64,000 nucleotides of DNA from Rhodospirillaceae bacterium (lineage in GTDB: Bacteria; Pseudomonadota; Alphaproteobacteria; DSM-16000; Inquilinaceae), in the NCBI GenBank assembly GCA_020638595.1, contig JACKIG010000017.1, forward strand, positions 13,354 through 77,353. Reading direction: 5' to 3'. This document shows positions 45,028 to 56,878 of the stretch, piece after piece; position 1 is the stretch's first letter, and each line of letters begins with the position of its first letter. The notes under the pieces were generated by a model. It was not told the DNA's origin. It did no database searches and was given only the letters and a program-made list of their open reading frames with translations. The position numbers and the translations under genes are program-made.

Positions 45028-46134
45028 CTAGTTGCGGACGGTGGCCGTCAGGGTGCGCGGCGCGCCGTCGCGCACGATCCCCAGCTGGACCTGGTCGCCC
45101 ACCCGCAGCAGCCCGATGCGCGCCCGCAGGTCCGAGGCGTTCTGCACCACGCGGTCGTTGACGGACAGGACCACATCGCCCGGCTGCAATCCGGCCGCCG
45201 CGGCGCCGGACCCCTGTTCGACCTTGGTGATCACGGCCCCTTCGCCGCCGGCCGAGGCCAGCGTTGCCGCCACCTCCGGCGTCAGGTCGGTGATGGTGAT
45301 GCCCAGGCGCCCGCGGCGGACGTCGCCGTAGCGCACGAACTGTTCCAGCACGGCGCGGGCGATGTTGCTGGGCACAGCGAAGCTGATGCCGACATTGCCC
45401 CCCGTCCGCGACAGGATGGCCGTGTTCAGCCCGATCAGCTCACCCCGGCTGTTCACCAGAGCCCCGCCGGAATTGCCGGGATTGATCGCCGCGTCGGTCT
45501 GGATGAAGTTCTCGTATCCGCCGCTGATCAGCCCGCTGCGGCCGAGCGCACTGACGATGCCGGTCGTCACCGTCTGTCCCAGGCCGTAGGGGTTGCCGAT
45601 CGCGACGGCGTAGTCGCCGACGCGCAGCGTATCGGAATCGACAAACGGCAGGTCGGTCAGGCCGTCGGCCGGGATCCGCAGCACCGCCACGTCCGTGCCG
45701 GGGTCGCTGCCGATCAAGGTGGCATCGAACTGCCGGCCGTCCTTCAGGGTGACGACGATGCGCTCCCCGTCCTCGACGACATGGTTGTTGGTCAGGACAT
45801 AGCCGTTGGCGGCGTCGACGATGACGCCCGATCCCGCATCGATGCTGGTGCTGGGGGGCAGTTCGTCGGGCAGGCCGAAAAAGCGGCGCAGCACCGGGTC
45901 GTCGAAGATCGGGTTCGGGCGGGCGGGCCGCGAGCTTTCGACGACGACGCTGACCACGGCCGGCGTCGCGCGGTCGAGCATCGGCGCGATCGACAGCACC
46001 GCCTCCTGCCCGGTCACGGGGAAGGCGTCGGTGCGGGGGGGCGACGAGCGGACGGCAAGCTCCCGCTCGCCGGTCTGGCAGGCGGCCGCCGCCAGTACGA
46101 GGGCGACAAGGGCAGACCTGGATAGGATCGACAT
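45028..46134 (-). CDS. HtrA/DegP-like serine protease, lipoprotein
   Basis: This 368-residue protein starts at the ATG at 46134. The lipobox LAAAAC at about residue 14-19 suggests a lipid-anchored periplasmic enzyme, unlike soluble DegP or helix-anchored DegS. The catalytic triad is visible: His in TNNHVV, Asp in GTDVAVL and Ser in GNSGGAL. One C-terminal PDZ domain follows (RRGRLGITI..., GDVVLSVNDRVVQ). It is shorter than DegP by one PDZ. It likely takes part in envelope protein quality control. Confidence 0.92.
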   Translation of the reverse strand: MSILSRSALVALVLAAAACQTGERELAVRSSPPRTDAFPVTGQEAVLSIAPMLDRATPAVVSVVVESSRPARPNPIFDDPVLRRFFGLPDELPPSTSIDAGSGVIVDAANGYVLTNNHVVEDGERIVVTLKDGRQFDATLIGSDPGTDVAVLRIPADGLTDLPFVDSDTLRVGDYAVAIGNPYGLGQTVTTGIVSALGRSGLISGGYENFIQTDAAINPGNSGGALVNSRGELIGLNTAILSRTGGNVGISFAVPSNIARAVLEQFVRYGDVRRGRLGITITDLTPEVAATLASAGGEGAVITKVEQGSGAAAAGLQPGDVVLSVNDRVVQNASDLRARIGLLRVGDQVQLGIVRDGAPRTLTATVRN

Positions 46135-46248
46135 CGGCGGCAGCGGCTCAACTGATCTCAAAGGGGACGACTCGCGTCGGCCCCAAAGAGATGGAGATCG
46201 GGTCGCCGCAACGTCAAGCCTTTGCGGCCTGTCGTGGCATTCCCGGTG

Positions 46249-47067
46249 TCAGCGGGGCCGGTCGGCCAGGCGCACGACGGTCAGGCCGGTTTGCGGGCGA
46301 CAGCCGGTGGCCGGCGCCAGGTCCGGCAGGACCGACCAGTGGGCGATCAGGCGGCGCGCTTCGGCCCAGGCTTCCTGGTCGACATCGATCGACCGCGGGC
46401 GGCCGCGGCGCGTCCATGCCAGCCGTTCGCCGTCGCGCAGGCTGGGGTCGAACAGCATCGAGATGGTGGGGGCAGGCGGGCGGCCCGTGACGAACAGCAG
46501 ATGGGCCGGCAGGTTGTCGTCGAAGACCAGCCAGCGCAAGCCCCGTGCCCAGGCCTCGCGCACCCGCCGCGCCTGGTCGACATGATCGTCGAAGAAGCCG
46601 AGAGACGTGTCCGCGTCCACCGGCGGCAGGTCCGCGTCGCTCCAGTCCCCGAGGCGGTAGTCGATGCCGGGCTGCCGGTGGGACAGCGCCTGGTGGGTGA
46701 TATCGAAGGTAAGGATGCGGGCATCGGGTGCTGCCTGGCGGAACAGCCAGGCCGACTGGCCGCGATGCGTGCCGGATTCGATGATCAGGCGCGGGGCGAT
46801 CAGGCGTGTCAGGACGAATAGCCAGGCGCAGGCGTTGAAGCGGCTGCCGCCGGCGTTGTCGGCCGCGGGGCGCGACCCGTAGACGCGCAGGAACCGCCGA
46901 ACGGCCGCGCCCGCGACCCTCTGCCCGTGGCCGGGAAACCACGCATTTGCGCCCAGCCAGCCGCCGACTGCGGTGGCGATAGCGGCAGCCAGCCGGGCAT
47001 GCTGGCGCGCGCCCAAGGGACCATCCGCCATCTCCGGATCGCCCGTGCGCGTCAGGTCCATGGGCAT
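46249..47067 (-). CDS. class I methyltransferase-fold protein
   Basis: The 272-residue protein (or 260 if Met13 is used) has an N-terminal helix with a hydrophobic face and a Rossmann-like core. The core has LIIESGTHRGQSAWLFRQAAP, ILTFDI and FFDDHVDQARRVREAWARGLRWLVFDDN. The first block matches the SAM-binding loop of methyltransferase_24/cephalosporin-hydroxylase-like proteins. The C-terminal part is unassigned. It sits 31 bp after metF on the same strand, so the two may be co-transcribed. Activity is not certain. Confidence 0.7.
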   Translation of the reverse strand: MPMDLTRTGDPEMADGPLGARQHARLAAAIATAVGGWLGANAWFPGHGQRVAGAAVRRFLRVYGSRPAADNAGGSRFNACAWLFVLTRLIAPRLIIESGTHRGQSAWLFRQAAPDARILTFDITHQALSHRQPGIDYRLGDWSDADLPPVDADTSLGFFDDHVDQARRVREAWARGLRWLVFDDNLPAHLLFVTGRPPAPTISMLFDPSLRDGERLAWTRRGRPRSIDVDQEAWAEARRLIAHWSVLPDLAPATGCRPQTGLTVVRLADRPR

Positions 47068-47098
47068 ACCCCGACCGACCGTGTCGCGCCGGCGTCGG

Positions 47099-48049
47099 TC
47101 AGCCGGCGGCGCGGGTCGCGGGGACCTGGCCCAGGCCGGTCAGGATGTCCACCAGCAATCCGGCCTGGTTCAGGGTGTAGATGTGGAATTCGCCTTCTCC
47201 GTGCCGGTTGAGGCACGCGATCAGTTCGCAGCCCACTTCGGCCGCCAGCTTGCGCGTGTCGGCGGCGTTGCCGGCCACCTTGGCGAATCGCCCGGCCAGT
47301 GCCGCCGGAATCGATGCGCGGCACTTGCCGGCGAATTCCTGCACCTTGGCGAAATTGGCGATCGGCAGGATGCCGGGCACGATGGGCTGGGTGATGCCCG
47401 CGGCGCGGGCGCGGTCGCGGAAGTTCAGGAACACCGCCGGATCGAAGAAGAACTGGGTGATCGCCCGCGCGGCCCCCGCGTCCAGCTTGCGCTTCAGCGC
47501 GTCCAGGTCGGCAGCGGCATCAGCCGCTTCGGGGTGCACTTCGGGATAGGCGCCGACGGAGATGTCGAAATCGGCGATGCGGCGCAGTCCGGCGACCAGG
47601 TCCGCCGCATAGGCATAGCCCCCGGGGTGGGGCACATAGGCGGTGCCGGGGCCGTTCGACGGGTCGCCGCGCAGCGCGACGATGCGACGGACGCCCATGG
47701 CGAGGTAGTCCCGGGCGATGGCATCGATGGACGCGCGGTCGGCACCGACGCAGGTGAGATGGGCCGCCGCCGGAACCGCTGTCTCGCGCTGCAGCCGCGC
47801 CACGATGTCGCGTGTCGCCGTCTGGGTGGATCCGCCCGCGCCATAGGTGACGGAGATATAGGCCGGATCGAGCGCGGCCATGCGGGCGATCGCCCCCCAC
47901 ATCTGTGCTTCACCCTGGGCGGTGCGCGGCGGGAAGATCTCAAAGCTGAACCCGATACGCCCGGCGGCCGGACGGCGGTCGGGGCCGCACGATGGTGCGG
48001 GCACGGCCGCTGCGGCAGCCTTAGCGTCGGGTCCGGCGAGCATCAGCAT
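47099..48049 (-). CDS. metF: 5,10-methylenetetrahydrofolate reductase
   Basis: The ATG at 48049 follows AGGAAGAGG and gives 316 residues, the normal length. The TIM-barrel motifs are SFEIFPPRT at the start, SVTYGAGGS, HLTCVG, ALRGDPSNG, SVGAYPEVHPEA and QFFFDP, all characteristic of MetF. The FAD enzyme makes 5-methyltetrahydrofolate for methionine synthase. It is divergent from the split metH pair, with about 190 bp between them and a palindromic site in that spacer. Confidence 0.95.
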   Translation of the reverse strand: MLMLAGPDAKAAAAAVPAPSCGPDRRPAAGRIGFSFEIFPPRTAQGEAQMWGAIARMAALDPAYISVTYGAGGSTQTATRDIVARLQRETAVPAAAHLTCVGADRASIDAIARDYLAMGVRRIVALRGDPSNGPGTAYVPHPGGYAYAADLVAGLRRIADFDISVGAYPEVHPEAADAAADLDALKRKLDAGAARAITQFFFDPAVFLNFRDRARAAGITQPIVPGILPIANFAKVQEFAGKCRASIPAALAGRFAKVAGNAADTRKLAAEVGCELIACLNRHGEGEFHIYTLNQAGLLVDILTGLGQVPATRAAG

Positions 48050-48141
48050 CCAATGACCTCTTCCTGTTAAGCCCAGGTTTACGGGGGCGACGGCAACGTT
48101 GCCGACGGGAGGGGATTCCAAGTCATTCCAGCTTGCATGTC

Positions 48142-48163
48142 AATATAAAGATATGTTTATGTT
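48142..48163. promoter_or_regulatory. palindromic operator-like site between metF and metH
   Basis: The core at 48145-48160 is ATAAAGATATGTTTAT, whose half-sites match at 7 of 8 positions. Two further bases pair on each flank (AA at 48142-48143 with TT at 48162-48163). It is strongly A/T-rich in a GC-rich region and sits between divergent methionine genes. ArsR-family regulators of the methionine/SAH cycle bind sites of this look, so control of metF and metH is a fair guess. Confidence 0.5.
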
Positions 48164-48235
48164 CCGGACACCGATGCGGCGCAGGCCCGTCAGCGGACAG
48201 TCAGGTTTTGTCTCTTGCAGCAATGGGGACCCGCC

Positions 48236-49296
48236 GTGGAGAGGACCGAGAGGATCACTGCCCTGGCACAGGCGGCATCGCGGCGCATTCTCGTGCTCGA
48301 TGGCGCCATGGGCACCATGATCCAGCGCTACAGCCTGGACGAGGCGGACTATCGTGGCCGGCGCTTCGCCGACTGGCCGCAGTCGCTGAAGGGCGACAAT
48401 GACCTGCTGACCCTGACCCGGCCGGATATCGTGACCGCCATCCATCGCGACTACCTGGATGCCGGTGCGGACATGCTGGAAACCAACACGTTCAATGCGA
48501 CATCCATCGCGCAGGCCGACTATGGCCTGTCGTCGCTGGCTTACGAGCTGAACCGCGAAGGGGCGCGGCTGGCCCGGGCGGCGGCCGACGCGAAGACGGC
48601 CGAAACGCCGGACCGGCCACGTTTCGTCGCCGGCGCGCTGGGCCCCACCAATCGCACGGCCTCCATCTCCCCCAGCGTGGAGGACCCCGGCGCGCGCAAC
48701 GTCACCTTTGCCGAGCTGGCCGATGCCTATGGCGAAGCGGCGCGGGGCCTGGTCGACGGCGGTGCGGACCTGCTGCTGGTGGAAACGGTCTTCGACACGC
48801 TGAATGCCAAGGCTGCGCTCTACGCCATCGACGCCTTGTTCGAGGACCTGGGCATCGTGCTGCCGGTGATGGTGTCCGGCACGATCACCGACCTGTCGGG
48901 GCGCACGCTATCGGGCCAGACGGTCGGCGCCTTCTGGAATTCCATACGCCACATCCAGCCCTTTGCCGTCGGCCTGAACTGCGCGCTCGGCGCGGCGGAG
49001 CTGCGCGCCTATGTCGACGAGCTGTCGCGCACCGCCGACACGCTGGTCAGCGCCTATCCGAATGCAGGGCTGCCGAACGCCTTCGGCGGCTATGATGAGG
49101 AACCGGACGAGACGGCCGCCCACCTGCACGAATGGGCGGAGTCGGGTCTGGTCAACATCGTCGGCGGCTGCTGCGGCACGACGCCCGACCACATCCGCGC
49201 CATCGCCGAGGCCGTGGCCGGCATCACCCCGCGCGTGCCCCCACAGGTGCCGCCCAATCTTCGCCTGGCTGGCATGGAGGCGTTCGAGCTCGTCCA

Positions 49297-49300
<4 letters not shown>
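48236..49300 (+). CDS. metH: methionine synthase, homocysteine-binding subunit (split MetH, N-terminal part)
   Basis: This protein of 354 residues (GTG at 48236; a TTG at 48215 would add seven) equals the homocysteine S-methyltransferase domain of MetH. The zinc cysteines are in VGLNCALG near 239-246 and in [11 protein letters not shown] near 307-317. [12 protein letters not shown] marks the start of the barrel. It ends in a stop at 49300, overlapping by 4 bp the gene for the folate, B12 and activation domains. The break falls in the linker between modules, so this is a clean split and not a random frameshift. Confidence 0.92.
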
Positions 49301-51960
<2,660 letters not shown>

Positions 51961-51981
51961 CGAAGGACCGCTGCCGGCGGA

Positions 51982-52623
51982 TTACCGCCTGAGCGCGTCG
52001 AAGATGCCGCCGACCAGGCTGCTCAGCATGCTGGCGATGTTGGAGCCGGGCGCCGTGGCCGTCGCGGTCGTCGCGCTCGTGGAATAGAGCTGCGACGTGC
52101 TGGGGGCCTTGGTTTCGATCACCTGATAGGCGTTGCCGTAGGTGTCGCCCATCTGCAGCTGAAGTTGGTAGTTCAGGTGCTCGGTCGTCGGCACGTCGGA
52201 GTCGCGCGTGACCTTGATGTAGTATTCGCCGGGGTCGAGCGTCACGAAGACGGCGCCGGGCGTATAGGATTCGGAGTCCTCGTCGTCGCCGAGTTCGATC
52301 GGCGTGAACTCCAGCGTGCCTTCTTCCGAGCTGTCCCCAAGCTTGGTGCCCAGCTTGTTGTAGACTTCGATCTTGACGCCGTCGTTGATCGCGTAGGTCA
52401 GCTGCACCTCGCCGCGGGATGTGGCGGTGAACTTGAAATGGTCGACGGTGTCGCCCTCGTGCAGGGCGGTGATCAGGTTCAGCCGGCTGTCGTTGATGTT
52501 GACCAGGCCGATATCCCGCGCGTTCGACAGCCGCTCCTCGGAATTCTGCACGTCCCTGGTCTGCTTCTCCCAGAAAGCGGCCTGCCGCTCGACATACTGG
52601 AAGTCCTGGATGCTTGGTGCCAT
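51982..52623 (-). CDS. PPC-like domain protein, unknown function
   Basis: The protein has 213 residues from the ATG at 52623 (an ATG at 52632 is possible). No signal peptide is visible. Residues about 1-40 are helical and polar. A beta-sandwich follows whose wording resembles pre-peptidase C-terminal domains: HEGDTVDHFKFTATSRGEVQL, KIEVYNKLGTKLG, VTLDPGEYYIKVTRD, YQLQLQMG. The tail is Ser/Thr/Ala-rich and ends in a short hydrophobic helix (SNIASMLSSLVGGIFDAL). Such domains often occur in surface or secreted proteins, so a non-classical export route is possible. No family name. Confidence 0.7.
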   Translation of the reverse strand: MAPSIQDFQYVERQAAFWEKQTRDVQNSEERLSNARDIGLVNINDSRLNLITALHEGDTVDHFKFTATSRGEVQLTYAINDGVKIEVYNKLGTKLGDSSEEGTLEFTPIELGDDEDSESYTPGAVFVTLDPGEYYIKVTRDSDVPTTEHLNYQLQLQMGDTYGNAYQVIETKAPSTSQLYSTSATTATATAPGSNIASMLSSLVGGIFDALRR

Positions 52624-52744
52624 GGCTCTCATCCCGCGTCGATAGCAGACAATAGGGCCGGGAGAGTCACCAAGGGGTTAACCGGAAGCGGACGGCAGTT
52701 CCCCGGGCGGGGGTCCCGCCGTCGCTACCGAAGCTCGAGAAGGG

Positions 52745-52770
52745 GGGCGCCGGCCGGTTGGCCGGCGCCC
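52745..52770 (-). terminator. GC-rich hairpin after the small gene at 52776
   Basis: A perfect 11-bp stem (52745-52755 with 52760-52770) encloses a four-base loop, 5 bp downstream of the minus-strand stop. The following tract has only two T, so termination may be weak. Confidence 0.55.
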
Positions 52771-52775
52771 GGGGG

Positions 52776-53000
52776 TCAGCGGGCGTCCCCGTGGCGGGCC
52801 GCGCGCAGGCTGGCGACCGCCCGGTCGATCTCCTGCCGCAGGGCCTGGCTGCGCTCGGCCTGCGGGACATCGGCGAACCGGTGGGCGTCGACCTCGGTCG
52901 ACCACTGCCCGTCGGAGAGCACGATGGCGTCCTTGGTCGTCCGGACGCGGATATCGTCGGGAACCAGGTTTCGGGCCAGGGTGGCTGTCTCCATCTCCAT
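52776..53000 (-). CDS. small protein of unknown function (74 residues)
   Basis: The ATG at 53000 lies 8 bp after AGGGGAG, a good ribosome site. The 74 residues are soluble: a short strand-rich part (DIRVRTTKDAIVLSDGQWSTEV) followed by an amphipathic helix (AERSQALRQEIDRAVASLRAAR). No motif is recognised. It has its own hairpin after the stop and no close operon partner. The first 44 bp upstream contain an A/T-rich patch that may be its promoter. Confidence 0.6.
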   Translation of the reverse strand: MEMETATLARNLVPDDIRVRTTKDAIVLSDGQWSTEVDAHRFADVPQAERSQALRQEIDRAVASLRAARHGDAR

Positions 53001-53142
53001 GTCTTGATCTCCCCTCTGTCTTGGCCGCGGATGCAGCTTTTCACCAATCGGTTAATTTAGGGGCGAACGATGCCATGGCAAGTCCCCGTCGGCGCTTCGC
53101 GGACACCACGACCGGGTGGGCGTCGACGGGGCGGCCGGTCGG

Positions 53143-53904
53143 CTACGGCTTCCGGTCGAGACTGGCCTTGAGATACGACAGGATGGGATAGAGCGCCGCC
53201 ATCAGGGCGATGGCGAAGCCGTACTGGCCTTCGCGATAGCCGCGGCGCGCCACGTAGCATTTCCAGAAGCGCGAGAAGATGCGGCGCACATTCTGGCCGA
53301 AGCGGCCGATATCGCCGCCGGCCCGCAGGTCTGCCGCGCGGGCGGAGGTATAGCGGTCCAGGCGCTGCAGCATGTCGGATACGTCGCGGTGGGCGTAGTG
53401 GATCATGCACGCGGTCAGCTCGCCCTTCGCGCCGGTAAGCTGAAGGCTGGGATGGACGCGTTGTTCGCCCCAGCGCTTGCACCCTTTGGCGAACAGCCGC
53501 TCGGTCGCCCTCACACCCCAGGCCGCACCCCAGCCGTGCTTGACCAGCCGGTCGCCGACGTAGTTGTCGAACGGGATGCGGTAGTGGCCGGCGGGCGCAT
53601 GGGCCATGGTTGCGCGGATTTCCCGTGCCAGGGCCGGGGTCACGCGCTCGTCGGCGTCGACCTCCACGATCCAGTCGCCGGTGCAGGCGTCGATGCCGAC
53701 ATTGCGGCGCGCGCCCTCGATCTCCCACCCACCCTCGATGATGCGGGTGGCCAGCCGTTCGGCGATCGCCTTGGACCCGTCGGTGCAGCGGTCCAGGACC
53801 ACCACGATCTCGTCGGCAAAGGCGAGGGCGGCCAGGCAGTCGGCCAGCTGGGCTTCTTCGTTGTGGGCGACGACCAAGGCCGACAGGCGTGGGTCCGGCA
53901 TCAC
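53143..53904 (-). CDS. family 2 glycosyltransferase
   Basis: This 253-residue GT-A enzyme of the WaaE/KdtX-like group has LSALVVAHNEEAQLADCLAAL and EIVVVLDRCTDGS at the start. The DxD-type site is in VEVDADERVTPAL, and ARRNVGIDACTGDWIV precedes it. The C-terminal helical region (RRIFSRFWKCYVARRGYREGQYGFAIALMAAL) may touch the membrane. It probably adds a sugar to LPS core or to a surface glycan. It is the last gene of the minus-strand set with the LuxE-like, ligase and ACP genes. Confidence 0.9.
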   Translation of the reverse strand: MMPDPRLSALVVAHNEEAQLADCLAALAFADEIVVVLDRCTDGSKAIAERLATRIIEGGWEIEGARRNVGIDACTGDWIVEVDADERVTPALAREIRATMAHAPAGHYRIPFDNYVGDRLVKHGWGAAWGVRATERLFAKGCKRWGEQRVHPSLQLTGAKGELTACMIHYAHRDVSDMLQRLDRYTSARAADLRAGGDIGRFGQNVRRIFSRFWKCYVARRGYREGQYGFAIALMAALYPILSYLKASLDRKP

Positions 53905-53963
53905 GGGGTCTCGGCATCTGGGCTGAGGATGGCGGCGATCCTAGCGGGACGGCGATGCCGCCG

Positions 53964-55049
53964 CTAGAGCGGGCGCGTGTCGCTGCATCCGCGCAGCTCC
54001 GCGGCCGGCAGGCGTCCGTCGACGCGAAACGTCCGCCCGGGCCGGCCGCAGGGGCAGTCGTCCTCCCCCAGGATGGCGCCCAGATCCTCCGTCAGCAGGC
54101 AGTGGCCGGGATAGCTTTCCGGCAACAGGCTCATGACCTGGATCAGGCCGGGTTGTCCCAGGGGAACCGGCGCCAGCGTCAGCGGATCGCGGATCAGCAC
54201 GTCGGAGAAGACCGGGGCATGCAGGCGGCCATGGTCGCATTCCATGAACACGGCCCCCACCTGTTCGACCATGCCGTAGTAGTTGTGCACGGCGGCGATG
54301 TCGAAGACGTCCTGCATCACGGCACGGAAGCCGGCGTTGGACACGGCTTCGTCCTGCAGCCGCTTCCAGCCGCCACCGTGGATCAGGATGCCGGGGCCGA
54401 GATCGAACCTGCGGCCGGCCGATCGGGCGGCCTGGTAGAGGTGGCGCCAGACCATGTAGGTGAATCCGAACACCAGCTTCGTCTCGTCGCGATGGCGGTC
54501 GAGGAATGCCTCCAGCGCCGGCCAGTCCGGTTGGCCGTCGGCCCCCAGCAGGAACAGATGATCGCGCCCGAAGGCGACGAAGCCGCGCACGGCGGCGGCA
54601 CTGGCCGATGCCGCGCCGTCCCCGCCCAGCGACTCGCGCCCGTCCACGATGACCATCGGCAGCCGCCGCTTGCCGATGAACGTGGTGACGACCGTGACCA
54701 GCGCCCGCGTCAGGCTGGCAGCCGTGCGCTGGTCCAGCGCCACGCGCGATACCGCCCGCCCGCTGGTGCCGCTGGAGGTCAGCACCTGCACGACCTCGTA
54801 GTCCGGAACGCTCTGCAAGGGCGACAGCTTGAACAGGGCGGCCGGCAGGAACGGCACATCCTCCAGGCGGAAGGCCGGTTCGCAGCCCCGGCCCAGCGCA
54901 TCGAGGATCGCGCGATAGCCGGCGCAGCACTGGCGGTGGTGGCGTGTCAGCCGGTTCAACTGCCGGCACAACAGCGCGTCCTTCTCCCGGACCGCAAGGC
55001 CGTAGGGTGGGATGGCGAAGGGGTCGATGTCACTGCCGATGTCGGGCAT
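53964..55049 (-). CDS. LuxE/PaaK-like acyl-protein synthetase
   Basis: This 361-residue protein belongs to the LuxE-type adenylate-forming family. The phosphate-binding loop is LTSSGTSGRAVS near residue 89-100. IHGGGWKRLQ and NYYGMVEQVGAVFMEC lie near 224 and 255-270, and DCPCGRPGRTFRVDGR is near the end. LuxE proteins transfer activated acyl groups, in other systems to a reductase. Here it stands 2 bp after an AMP ligase and close to an ACP, so the three likely activate and pass an acyl group for a surface structure. Confidence 0.87.
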   Translation of the reverse strand: MPDIGSDIDPFAIPPYGLAVREKDALLCRQLNRLTRHHRQCCAGYRAILDALGRGCEPAFRLEDVPFLPAALFKLSPLQSVPDYEVVQVLTSSGTSGRAVSRVALDQRTAASLTRALVTVVTTFIGKRRLPMVIVDGRESLGGDGAASASAAAVRGFVAFGRDHLFLLGADGQPDWPALEAFLDRHRDETKLVFGFTYMVWRHLYQAARSAGRRFDLGPGILIHGGGWKRLQDEAVSNAGFRAVMQDVFDIAAVHNYYGMVEQVGAVFMECDHGRLHAPVFSDVLIRDPLTLAPVPLGQPGLIQVMSLLPESYPGHCLLTEDLGAILGEDDCPCGRPGRTFRVDGRLPAAELRGCSDTRPL

Positions 55050-55051
55050 CG

Positions 55052-56488
55052 TCAGGACCGTCCGGCGGACAGGGCCGCATAGTCGACCTTGCCGCTATCC
55101 AGGCGCGGCAGGCTGGCGATGCTGTCGACGCAAACGACCGAGGGATGCAGCCGGTAGCGCTCCGCCAGCCGGGCTGCCAGCGACGCGGACGCGGGGCCGG
55201 AGCCCTCGACGACCACGCGGATGCCGGTGTCGTCGCCCACGCAGGCGAGGGCCGCGCCGCCATCGGCCGCAAGGTCGCGCTCCACATCGTCCAGGTTGAT
55301 CCTCAGCCCGAACAGCTTGACGAAGCGCTTCAGGCGCCCGGTCAGCCGATAGAACCCGTCACCGTCGACGGTGGCAAGGTCGCCCGTGCGCAGGCATCCC
55401 CCCAGTTCGTCGCCGCGGGCCAAGTCGTCGCGGCCTTCGGCATAGCCCATCATCACGTTCGGGCCTTGGTAGATCAGCTCCTGCGTCTCGGGGTCCAGCG
55501 ACAGCGCACCGCCGGGGATGGGGATGCCGATGGCCCCGATCTTGTCCTTCAGCCGCTCCGGCGGGACATAGGCGATGCGGGCCGTCGCCTCCGTCTGGCC
55601 GTACATGACGAAGAAGCGCCAGCCGCGGGCGTCGGCCATCGCGGCGAACCGGGCGGCAAGCGGCGCTTCCAGTGCGCCGCCGGCCTGGGTCAGGGTGCGC
55701 AGCGCGGGTAGCTCGCGCCGGTCGAGGCCCAGGCGCGCCAGCATGCGGTAGGTATAGGGCACCCCGGCCAGAGAGGTCGCCCGCCCGTCGCGCATGAGGT
55801 CCCAGAACGGCCGCTGCATCGGGCTGTCGCCGGTCAGCAGCAGCGTCCCGCCGGCCAGCAGATGGCTGTTGATCACCGACAGGCCGTAGCTGTAGGCCAT
55901 CGGCAGAGTCGTGATCGGCCGTTCCGCCGGCGTCAGCGCCAGATAGGCGGCGATCGCCCCGGCATTGGCCCGAAGGTTGCGGTGGCTGAGCCGCACGAAT
56001 TTCCGGCTGCCGGTCGTGCCGGAGGTCGGCAACACCAGGGCCAGGTCGGCATGCGGGTCCGGCCCCTCGGGCGGCCGGCGGCGCGCCAGCAGGGTCAAGG
56101 TGCCCAGCCTGTCTTGGTCTTCATAGTCGCCGCCCAGCGCCGGGATGGCCGGCCCGGCGATGCGGTCGGGGCGGTAGGCGTCGATCAGGCTGGCCAGCAG
56201 GTCGGGCGGCACGCCGGCAGGCAGCAGCGCGACGGCGGCCCCGGCGGTCAGGGCCGACAGGTAGGCCGCGACGGCGTCGGCCGAATTGTCCGCCAGCAGG
56301 AAGACCAGGGGCTTCCGGCTGGCGCCCAGGCGGCCGGCCCACGCATCGACGCGCCGGCGCAGGCCCCCGTAGGTCAACCCTTGGCCGGTCGCACCGTCGA
56401 TCAGGGCGGGGTTCGTGTCGGGGTGGTCCAGTCTCCAGAAGCCCAATGCCGCAGGTCCTTGCGCCCGTTCATCCCCCGACGGCCACAT
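55052..56488 (-). CDS. AMP-dependent acyl ligase
   Basis: This 478-residue acyl-adenylate-forming enzyme has the P-loop LVLPTSGTTGSRKFVRLSHR near residue 147-166. AYSYGLSVINSHLLAGG, YGQTEATARIAYVPPE, the LRTGDLATVDGDGFYRLTGR motif and KRFVKLFGLRI follow, all typical of the ANL superfamily. It is somewhat shorter than average, with a compact C-terminal domain that ends SGKVDYAAL, supplying the catalytic lysine. It overlaps the ACP gene by 20 bp and precedes the LuxE-like gene. It likely loads a fatty or hydroxy acid onto the ACP. Confidence 0.9.
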   Translation of the reverse strand: MWPSGDERAQGPAALGFWRLDHPDTNPALIDGATGQGLTYGGLRRRVDAWAGRLGASRKPLVFLLADNSADAVAAYLSALTAGAAVALLPAGVPPDLLASLIDAYRPDRIAGPAIPALGGDYEDQDRLGTLTLLARRRPPEGPDPHADLALVLPTSGTTGSRKFVRLSHRNLRANAGAIAAYLALTPAERPITTLPMAYSYGLSVINSHLLAGGTLLLTGDSPMQRPFWDLMRDGRATSLAGVPYTYRMLARLGLDRRELPALRTLTQAGGALEAPLAARFAAMADARGWRFFVMYGQTEATARIAYVPPERLKDKIGAIGIPIPGGALSLDPETQELIYQGPNVMMGYAEGRDDLARGDELGGCLRTGDLATVDGDGFYRLTGRLKRFVKLFGLRINLDDVERDLAADGGAALACVGDDTGIRVVVEGSGPASASLAARLAERYRLHPSVVCVDSIASLPRLDSGKVDYAALSAGRS

Positions 56489-56729
56489 AGCGGGTGACGA
56501 TCTGCCTCGCCTTGGCGAAACTGCTCATGTCGATCACGTCGTCGGTGTCGATCATGATATCGAACTGTTCCTCGATGGCCGCGATCAGCGCCATGTGGGC
56601 CACGGATGTCCATTGCGGAATGCTGCGGTAGGCCAGGTCGTCCTGCACGGTGTCGGCGGGGATCTGCAAGGCATCGGCAAAGGCCGCCTTCAGGCGGTCG
56701 TCCAGCGCGGGCGGGGGCATGAAGGTCAT
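56469..56729 (-). CDS. acyl carrier protein
   Basis: This 86-residue ACP starts at the ATG at 56729. The phosphopantetheine serine is Ser42 in QWTSVAHMALI; the usual Asp before it is Thr, as in some ACPs tied to LuxE-like systems. The helix after it (AAIEEQFDIMIDTDDVIDM) is normal. It overlaps the AMP ligase gene and leads the minus-strand operon of ACP, ligase, LuxE-like protein and glycosyltransferase. It should carry the acyl group made by the ligase or by the divergent FabG-like reductase. Confidence 0.88.
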   Translation of the reverse strand: MTFMPPPALDDRLKAAFADALQIPADTVQDDLAYRSIPQWTSVAHMALIAAIEEQFDIMIDTDDVIDMSSFAKARQIVTRYVAVGG

Positions 56730-56878
56730 GGGGACTCGATCCCGGCAATCACGGCGGCCCGGCGCGCGGGCGGGAAACACGGCCCATGCGGGGGCGGTTG
56801 TTCGGCCCGTCAGCCTGTCGACTGCACATTAGCAACTGGTAAATGCTAGCGTGACGCCACCATACCACAACCGGACCC

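Noticed and set aside
48050..48235. SAM- or SAH-type riboswitch before metH
   Set aside because: I could not find the conserved pairing elements of the known classes; the palindrome fits a protein operator better.
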